From: Plectosphaerella cucumerina
Taxonomy: Eukaryota; Ascomycota; Sordariomycetes; Glomerellales; Plectosphaerellaceae
Direction of reading: 5' to 3'
Assembly: GCA_020746995.1 (NCBI GenBank)
Contig: JAGPXD010000003.1
Location: forward strand, 806,001-870,000
DNA length: 64,000 bases
The notes beneath the pieces were generated by a model. It did not search any database. It was not told the origin of the DNA and saw nothing but the letters and a program-made list of their open reading frames with translations. The stretch's first letter is position 1. Each line of letters starts with the position of its first letter. Shown here one piece after another: positions 56,937 to 64,000 of this stretch. Position numbers and translations under genes: made by a program.

Positions 56937-57808
56937 ATGAGGATTTCTTCGGCAATCAGATATCTGGTTGCCATAGTGGCAACCGTCGCAACCGTTACTG
57001 ATACCCTGCGGGACCCTACACCTGCCGAACATAACATCGAACCGCGTCAAGACGCCCCAAGCAACAACCCGAACGCTTCCAGATTTCTTCGGCGAGGAGG
57101 CGGCGCAGGTAATTGGTTTCTTTCATCCTGACGTTACTTCAGTTCAGCAGTGACACGATAACTAACCGTGAATCTGCCTTCTCGCAGTCAGGGTTATGGG
57201 CGACCGAATCTATTATGACGGGGGGTCGGTATTAGAGAGGGATTCTCCTGGCGGCCGATTATACAACCCGAGTATGTTTCTGAACACCCAGAGCGGCGTC
57301 AAATGATGGACGTGGCTTCTAACCGATTTCGTTTGCAGTAAACGCGACACTCTTCATAGACCTCACCGAATCTTGGTCGCCTGACAACGTCTATATCGAC
57401 GAAACCAAACGACGGAATAGCTTGCGGTTGGAGGATCAGGCCATCATGGCCCCCACCACTCAAAAAAATGTTTTTACGTGTGGGGAGGTTTCAACTTCTA
57501 CAAAACTCCCGCCCCGGATAACACAGAGCTGTAGAGGTTCTGTCATACTTATAGAGACGGCGAAGCTGCCTGGAATTGAGTCAGCATTTCCTCGGAAATC
57601 CTCCGCGAACAACTCCCATACATATCCCATGCTGCTTATGCCAGAACGAACGATACCGGGGTCATCTTCGGGGGCAGAAATCGCCTGACCGGAGTCAACT
57701 CCAAGCAATACCTGTCTTTCAACTTCACGAGTCTTACTTGGGCAAAGCACGATATTGGCGAACAAGTGTCCAGAGATGGCACATTCCTAACTAGGCCGGT
57801 TACTTAAC
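56937..57808 (+). pseudogene. kelch-repeat membrane/secreted protein remnant
   Basis: Exons 56937-57108 and 57188-57271, then sequence from 57339, keep the frame. They encode a signal peptide, a short spacer and the opening of fungal kelch proteins (VRVMGDRIYYDGG, NATLFIDLTESW). Near 57470 the frame shifts by one base within an A/T run: NVF continues as YVWGGFNFYKTPAPDNTEL in another frame. That frame meets TAG where relatives have Trp (EL-stop-RF), and later TGA. Kelch-like sequence goes on (VIFGGRNRLTGV, YLSFNFTSLTWA) to TAA at 57806. The remaining blades and the membrane anchor are missing. The gene is clearly dead; the identity rests on remembered family patterns. Confidence 0.72.
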
Positions 57809-57966
57809 GGAATATCACAGCTTAGCTACCGCTACCGGCGGAAGTTTCCGCTTTTAGAGACCTAGCTACCCGAAGACGGTAAGCCACCTAAGTAACTAAA
57901 TATTACTAGGAAGCCAAACCTTGGAACCGTGGATATACGTCGACGTGTAGACGAACGACAATAAGG

Positions 57967-59716
57967 TTAGGACACGACAACGCGGACCCGGCCCAAGTTG
58001 CTCACACGAGCATGCGGCGTCCTCGCGTCGCCACCATGATGAGAAGTTGCGCGCACGCTAGCAATGTACGTACCGGGGCCCTCATAAACGTGCTCGACTT
58101 CCATCTGTACGTGAGGCCTGGCCTCTCCAAAATCGACCTTTGTGAACTCGCCGATGCCCAAGAAGTCACACTCGACAGAGACGACACTTGATGTAGCGTC
58201 AGGCACCTCAACATCAACGTGGAAACTGACAGATTCGCCAGAGTCTGCCATGGTTCTGTTCTGGCCGTTGATGGTCACCTTGACGAGGGGCTGGATTCCA
58301 CGGCGCTCCGAGGCGGTGGTGGCCAGCTTTACTTGACCAGCCTCGACAGTGTATCCCGTGTGATCGGGGGAAGCAACGCCCTTCTCTACCCAGTCGCTGA
58401 GGTCTCTCAGGTGTTGGTGGTAAGGGCCGATAGTGTCGACTATCCGCGTCGATCCAGGTCCCTCAGCAAAGTTCCAGATGCCGTGGTCCGCGTTTTCAGT
58501 GTAGTACAGGCGGAAGTTGTCTTCGAAACGATTCCCGAGACTCCGCTGCACTTGGGATCTGTACCAATCCGCGTGCCAAGGGAAGGCGTCGTAGTCGATC
58601 GTTCCGTCCATTACAATCGTCTTGGCGTGAACGTTTCCGGTATGATTGCTGCCTCCACTGGTTGATCGTGCACTACCGTATGAAAGAATTGACTGGCGCT
58701 GTGGATACTTCGGCTTGCCATTGTCGTCCCTCAAGTAATCGAGTGCGTAAAATCCGCGCTCCGTAGGAGGGACTTGGTGTCGGTAAAAGGTATGCGAGGC
58801 CAGGAACCAACGGTTGTCGACCTGCACGTTGGTCCTCTATGTAATGTTGCTCAGTGATGATGCTGCAGGAAGAAGTACTTTCCGTTCCAGGACGTGGACA
58901 CCGCTCAAAAATGATGTCCCGCTCTCGGTGCCGATTTCCAGGCCTAGTGCGGTGACGTTTCCGGGCATATCGTCCAATGTGACTTCAACAGAGCCGTTGC
59001 TGTGTGTCATGATTTGGCGGACGGTTGTGTTGAACTGCACAAGTGCGGAACGGTAGAAGTCTCCCAGAGCGGACATCTCAGTTCCAAGGTAACCGGGCAA
59101 GCTCCAGAAATCCTGCATGTACGTGGGGTCGCGAGACTTGACTGTAGGCAACCCCAAATTGATGACCGTGTCCCAAAGGTGCTCACCGCCAAGGCTTTCG
59201 AAATCTTCGTAGCTGCCCAAAGGAATGCCGAGGGCTGTCGACTCCTTCAACGCAGTGCTCTCCGCTTCATCAAGAGAAGCAAATGGATCCCCGGTACCGC
59301 CAGGGCGGATCGCATCGATGAGATCCCTCTTCTTTCGTGCCAGAGTGAATCCTGACAAGCCTCGCAAGAGCCAGGAGTTGGGGCTACCGATGGGCACCGC
59401 TTGGACCAGGACGACCGAGCCTTGCCACACTTCGTAGGTTTGCTCCATAACCCCGACGACTTGGAAGGAGCCTCCGCTACCACCGTAGATGTAACCGTAG
59501 ATCTGGCCAGATGGCATGTCGTAGTACTCGCGTGCCACCTTGCGGGAGAATTTGGCCGCGGCTGCGTCGGCACGGTAGCCTAATGTCCCAGACACCTGGA
59601 CGGTGTAGGCGCCGCTATCAACGCCGAAGCTTATCACATAATCATCGGCGGTGGATTCCTTGAGACCCGGCGCTCTCGACGATGACGGCGTTGTAGGAAG
59701 AAGGAAGTGAAGACAT
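57967..59716 (-). pseudogene. alpha/beta-hydrolase-like protein with C-terminal PKD-type domain, disrupted
   Basis: Reading from an ATG at 59716, 24 codons (MSSLPSSYNAVIVESAGSQG...) end at a TGA. One base removed near 59655 joins them to a long open frame (YVISFGVDSGAYTVQV...). That frame runs to TAG at 58837 and then resumes in the same frame (TNVQVDNRWFLASHTFYRHQVP) to 57967, so there are two disruptions. The body carries a nucleophile-elbow-like YGGSGGSFQ and an HADWYR..NADHGIWN region. The last ~90 residues (SVECDFLG...VEHVYEGPGTYIASVRATSHHGG) resemble a PKD/Ig-like domain. The family seems related to tannase-like hydrolases, and the reaction is unknown. No signal peptide is visible in the ATG segment. 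Confidence 0.68.
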
Positions 59717-59845
59717 CTTGAGAGACGTATTGAAGGATCTGTTTATAAGTTGAAGGATGACGAATGGGAGGACATTGCTGACTCTGATGGGGGCTGCATA
59801 TGGAAGCGGGGCCGGCCACACAGCAGCGAGCCTGCTTAGAGACTG

Positions 59846-60205
59846 CTAGACATGGCCGGACTCGCCGCCCTGGACCTCCACCTCATTCTGGTAGCTCGAC
59901 TTCTCCTCGTGGAAGCGCCAGGTGACCCTGTCGAAGACCTCGTCGAGCTCGGCATCTGTGCAACCATTGGCCTCAGGGAAAAAGAAAGCAAGGAGAACGA
60001 TGAAGATGGCCGTGAGACCGCAGTAGAAGAGACCGATCTTGGCACCCCAATCCAGACCCTGAGAAGATATCACGAGAGGAGCGGCGTAGACAAACGTGGT
60101 TATGATGCCCGAGTGGGTGACGGTGCAGACGGCAGCAATCTTGGCGCGCAGATTGGAAGTCGCCTCACACCATTTAAGCCGAATTGCCGGAGCTTCCCAC
60201 AGGAA
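59846..60205 (-). pseudogene. C-terminal fragment of an MFS sugar (alpha-glucoside-type) transporter
   Basis: Only the last ~115 codons are recognisable: APAIRLK, LRAKIAAVCTVTHSGII, a helix after WGAKIGLFYCGLTAIFIVLLAFFFPEANGCTDAELDEVFD, and a polar tail. This is the TM11-TM12 end of a sugar porter, with the PEAxGxTxxELDxxF signature. Upstream frames hold no earlier transmembrane helices, so about three quarters of the gene is missing. It sits head-to-head with the tannase-type gene. Confidence 0.75.
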
Positions 60206-60799
60206 ACTTGCGGGATGGAAAGGGGTTGTCTGTGGGGCATCGCAAGCATTCATGCTCATCCTTTCAGGCCAACCCGAGCAAACACATGACTCGTTCCAAG
60301 CGCGTGCGACTCTGCCAATCGCGTATCCTCCGGAACGAGGTCGAACCCGAAGTGCAGTCAGAAATACCGCCAGAAGTGAGACCAGTGTGGAGTTCAATGG
60401 AATTATGCTACCAGTGCCTGCAAGGGCCAGGTGCGGCGTCCAAAAATGGATACCAACCTCCATCATAACACTCCAGTCGAGTGTATCTATGGCTGGCAAT
60501 GGGCAGGCATAAGTATCTCGGGCGAATAGGCAAGTCTGCTAAACGATCCTGTCTTGAACCCGACTAAACGTGGGTCTCGCAAAATAGTCCTGGATCGTGC
60601 ATCCGGTCCCCTGGGGATGTCCCCAGTTCCTCGTGATCACAGAATGTAAACTTTACATCAATCCTATAATAACCAAGCGTACCCTCCGAAATCAAGCTTC
60701 ATTTCATCTGTCATTCCGCTCTCCATCGTCCCTCGTTCTTAGCACCACAACGAATCCCAACACCATAACGCAACTCATCACCAAGGAGCAATCGAAGCC
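60206..60799. other. spacer between a transporter remnant and the tannase-type gene
   Basis: Contains unrecognisable sequence that may be further transporter debris, and the promoter of the gene at 60800. No gene called. Confidence 0.45.
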
Positions 60800-62446
60800 A
60801 TGTCTTTTCCTAGCATTGGAATCTCTGCCTGTGCAGATGCGCTCATCCAACTCTCCACTCTTCCGGGCGCCGAGATCCTCTCTCTCACTGCATCGCCAGT
60901 ACTCAACCACACACAGACCGTGTCTTCCTTGGTCAACCCCAACCATCCGACAGTTCAGGCAAAGGGCGTCGACTTCTGCAACGTCACCATCACTTACACC
61001 CACCCGGGCCAGGGCGACGAGGTGGGCGTCGAGACCTGGCTCCCTCTGAGTACCTGGAACGGTCGCATCCAGTCTGTGGGTGGAGGCGGTTGGGTTGCCG
61101 GCCGGTTTTTCCTCTCATACGATGGTATGACCGGAGCCATTGCTGAGGGTTATGTCACCTCCAGCACTGATGCAGGCCTGAGGGACAAGCAAGGATCCAC
61201 GGCTTCCACGCCCAAAGACTGGGCCATGGTTTCCGAGGGCAATGCCAATCTCTACGCACTACAGAACCTAGGAACCGTATCCCTCCACGATCAGGCCATC
61301 CTCATCAAAGCTCTCACGAAGAGTTTCTACGGCCAGGAGCACATGTATGCCTATTGGAGCGGCTGCTCCCAAGGCGGCAGGCAGGGGTTATCCCTGGCGC
61401 AGAACTACCCCAACGACTACGACGGAATCGCTGCCGCGTCGCCTGGGATCTTCCTCACCCAGATCTTCGGATCCACCCTTTGGGGCCACGTGCTGATGCA
61501 GAACGGTGGCGAGTTCCCACACGGCTGCGAATTCGATCGTATCCATGAGGCCGTTATTGCTGAGTGTGACCGACTGGATGGTCTTGTGGACGGTCTTGTC
61601 TCCGATGAGGCCGCCTGCCAGTTCGACCCCCTCACACTAGTGGGGCAATCCTTCTACTGTTCCGACACGGGCCGCACTACAGTTGTCAGCCAGGTCGCCG
61701 CTAAGCTCTCCGCCGCGGTTTGGGCAGGCCCCAGGTCCTCAAGGGATGAATTCCTCTGGTTCGGTCCTAACATGGACGCGCGGCTCGCCGGAAATGCGCC
61801 AGTCGGCTCGCCGGATTCCCAACACGGTCTTGCACAGACTGCATGCCGTGATGGAACCTGCGAGGCGATGCCTGTCGGCCTGGGCGATATGTGGTTTCCG
61901 CTGTTCGTTCAACGGAACTCGTCGACGGACTGGAAGGACTACACCCCCGAAACATATGCCAAGCTCTTTGAGAAGGGTGTACGGGAGTTTGACGGGCTCA
62001 TCGGAACATCTAATCCCGACCTGTCCGACTTCAGCAACACGGGCGGCAAGATGATCACGTATCATGGCACGGTAAGTGCACTTCTGTAGAGTGACCTGTC
62101 GTCTTACTTCACCAGCTTACACATCCTTACTTGGCAGGCCGATGAAATCATCCCCTTTAAACAGATGAAGCACTACTACGATCAAGTGCTGCGGAGGGAC
62201 CCCGATGCTCGTGACTTTTACCGTCTCTTCGAGGTCCCCGGACTGGCGCACTGTGCCGGTGGCAACGGCGGACAGCCCACGGCCGTCTGGGACGCTCTCG
62301 TTGCCTGGGTCGAAAAGGGTGAGGCGCCAGACACCCTGCCAATTTACATCAAGAATGATTTTGTTGAAGAGGAGCGCCTTCTCCGGCCGTATCCTCAGAA
62401 GCCTTACTCTTCGAACTGCGGAGGGCGGAACGCTACTATTGCCTGA
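60800..62446 (+). CDS. tannase/feruloyl esterase family protein
   Basis: Two exons (60800-62071, 62138-62446) around a 66-bp GTAAGT..GGCAG intron give 526 aa. Family features are in place: the GGGGWVAG oxyanion-side segment near 95, the nucleophile elbow GCSQGGRQG near 192, a likely catalytic Asp in the YHGTADEIIPF region near 427, and the His in GLAHCAGG near 460. Cys residues flanking the Ser and the His (GCS, HCA) fit the disulfide that links them in this family. The enzyme would hydrolyse ester bonds of gallate, ferulate or related compounds. Its N-terminus (MSFPSIGISACADAL) is not a typical signal peptide, which is odd for a normally secreted family. It is the only intact gene among four broken ones. 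Confidence 0.87.
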
Positions 62447-63000
62447 TCTTGCGGCGGAATATTCTGTAAGGTGCAGGTCTCGCTTGCTCAATTTCCTATC
62501 TTAGTCTGCCTGTACATTTTTATTTTTTATAAGAAACTGAAATTTGTCTCATGTGTTGTCCTTTTCTCTCACCCAGTCGAAGTAGCTAAATCTGTTTGTG
62601 TGGCAGAAGAAAGTCTCTGTTGGACGGGGGTCACAGCGATCTCTGCGCAAGCTTTTCGTTCGTAACGTGGAATCTACAGAATCTATCTTAACCTTAATCA
62701 GGAAGCTAAAATAAATCATTCAATCTGGGGGGTACTTCCAATTTGGTGTTCACGCAACGTATAGACAACACAAGACATATAATCAGGCCGATTGTTTCCA
62801 TTACCAAGCATGCTGATACGACTAGTATGCCAGCAGTAGGGATGGAACAGTTACTCTTAAAATCAGGGAGTAGAACTCTTTTCTGGGGACCGAGTGATGG
62901 AGTTCTGCCGTACGCCCCAAAAGGCTTTGGAAATGCATCTTGGGCATTTCATTCACCCGGCCTAGGTTTCAGTTGATGAGACACCGTTAAGGCAGACACC
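62447..63000. other. AT-richer intergenic DNA
   Basis: 554 bp, clearly more AT-rich than the left part of the window. No gene recognised. Confidence 0.5.
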
Positions 63001-63748
63001 TCAATGGTACCAGTCCTTATTTAGTCGGTGTGCGTGCGGCAAGATGTGAAGGGTACCTGCTGTAACGAAGACCATCAGTACCGTATCGAACACGTGCAAC
63101 GGCCACTCATTCTGCAAGAGATATCCTTCATACCCCTATATAGACTCAATGACTCGAAAGATGGAGCGAAGTTTGATGAGGAAGCTCGTTACGCACAGCG
63201 TCATGACGTGTTGCCACCACAGCGTGGTTGGGTCTTGGGACACCGTCGTGGGACCCTTGTTTAGCCGGAGATGGAACACGACGGTGGTGACCATGAAGAA
63301 GCCAAACACAATGATATTTATGAACAGGCCAGCGATCACGGTATTCTGGCTTGTCTGGGCAAGACTCTCCATGGCCATAAGGCCTGCAGCACCGCCTTGC
63401 GCGGTGAAGACGGGAACCAGGAGGATGAAGGCATTCTGGATTAGAGAGGGTATGAGATTATCAGTCTTGTCATGGGCTGATGCTTGGGCGGTGAATACGA
63501 CTATCACAATCGTAGTTAGTGTTAGAGTTAGCCACAGCAAGAAGGATTAGATAGCGCCGGGAAAGTTAAAGCTTATAAAGACCGCCTGTGACCAAGGCCG
63601 AGAAGAACCATGTTCGCGACTTGGTCATCATCTACAGCAAGCCCAGAGTAAGGATGACAAAGACGATGGCGAATATGACTGCGGCAATGTTGCTCGGCAC
63701 ATGATGCCAGAGATAGTACTCGCCGCGGAAGAGCTGTGGTTTGGCCAT
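63001..63748 (-). pseudogene. RTA1-type (lipid-translocating exporter family) gene, disrupted
   Basis: The ATG at 63748 opens a typical RTA1 N-terminus (FRGEYYLWHHVPSN, then a hydrophobic helix). The frame is cut by TAG after LGLL, resumes with MMTKSRTWFFSALVTGG and meets TAA. Later segments return: IQNAFILLVP, then GLMAMESLAQTSQNTVIAGLF, FFMVTTVVFHLRL and SFLIKLRSIFRVIE. About 40 residues between the first two, including a helix, are missing. A final TAG after VIESI falls where relatives usually have Gln, followed in the same frame by GYEGYLLQNEWPLHVFDTVLM. The locus is clearly a pseudogene. Confidence 0.75.
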
Positions 63749-64000
63749 AGTTGGTGATGACTTGGGGTGCCGGCCGGTGGGATGGGGAGGAGAGGGAGTA
63801 TTCGAACATGGGGATCTTGAGGGAGGAGCCTCGAGAGGTTGGCGGATGTGACCGGGAGAAGGACCGCATGAATGATGATGACACAAGGCAGAAAAGTTGT
63901 CGCACCGTAGTTATTTCTGCAGAGAGAGGCAGGCCTGATGCTGTCCTCTTTCCCACATCCATCCGCGCCCCCAAGTCCGAGAGTACAAGCGAGTCAGTGC

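Noticed and set aside
56389..56955. 188-codon minus-strand frame
   Set aside because: Nothing recognisable, and it overlaps the signal-peptide exon of the kelch remnant on the other strand.
9147..62966. Recurrent CCTAGG in spacers (9147, 23548, 23560, 24993, 28802, 37127, 62961)
   Set aside because: A rough estimate from base composition already predicts at least this many in 64 kb, so it is not enriched.
1..64000. CRISPR arrays, bacterial operons, insertion sequences, or large transposon genes
   Set aside because: No regularly spaced repeats, no transposase or reverse transcriptase motifs, and gene structure is eukaryotic.

Overview
The window looks like nuclear DNA of a filamentous ascomycete (Pezizomycotina, probably a Sordariomycete; I cannot name the species). 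Genes are GC-rich and mostly broken by one to five introns of 40-100 bp with GT..AG ends and CTGAC/CTAAC-like branch sites. The protein families are typical of such fungi: a Zn2Cys6 regulator, several major facilitator (MFS) transporters, flavin monooxygenases, an NRPS-like reductase, and secreted beta-helix and esterase enzymes. Genes lie on both strands, spaced by 0.3-2.7 kb, with no bacterial-type operons. All exon coordinates below were worked out by hand from splice signals and reading-frame continuity.

Layout. 0.4-7.4 kb: a dienelactone-hydrolase-like/NTF2-like protein (-), a short-chain dehydrogenase (+), an FAD monooxygenase (+), a secreted beta-helix protein (-). 9.9-24.8 kb: a MYND/DUF4470-type gene with two internal stops, a secreted BNR-type enzyme, a secreted S41-like peptidase with a GPI-type tail, a frameshifted phosphotransferase-fold pseudokinase preceded by a three-copy ~115-bp repeat, a small basic protein, a 14-TM-type MFS exporter, a small zinc-finger-like protein. 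25.0-36.7 kb: a Dal5-type MFS permease (-), then a possible catabolic group: Baeyer-Villiger-type monooxygenase (-), Liz1/Seo1-type permease with a nonsense codon (+), and an LLM flavin monooxygenase (+). 37.0 kb: an intron-bearing tRNA-Pro(CGG).

38.4-47.7 kb holds the most coherent metabolic unit. A DapA-family aldolase (-) and an aldo-keto reductase (+) share a 590-bp promoter. They are followed by a D-galactonate dehydratase (+) and a Zn2Cys6 regulator (+). Together these fit D-galactonate -> 2-keto-3-deoxygalactonate -> pyruvate + glyceraldehyde -> glycerol. A three-domain NRPS-like carboxylate reductase (48.5-51.8 kb), an EEP-family phosphodiesterase-like protein with no clear 5' end, and a four-TM membrane protein come next.

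56.9-63.7 kb is a decaying stretch. A kelch-type gene, a hydrolase/PKD gene, a sugar-porter C-terminus and an RTA1-type gene are all disrupted by stops, frameshifts or deletions, while a tannase/feruloyl-esterase-type gene between them stays open. With the three disrupted genes elsewhere, seven loci in 64 kb are broken, and several of the stops can be explained by C:G to T:A changes.
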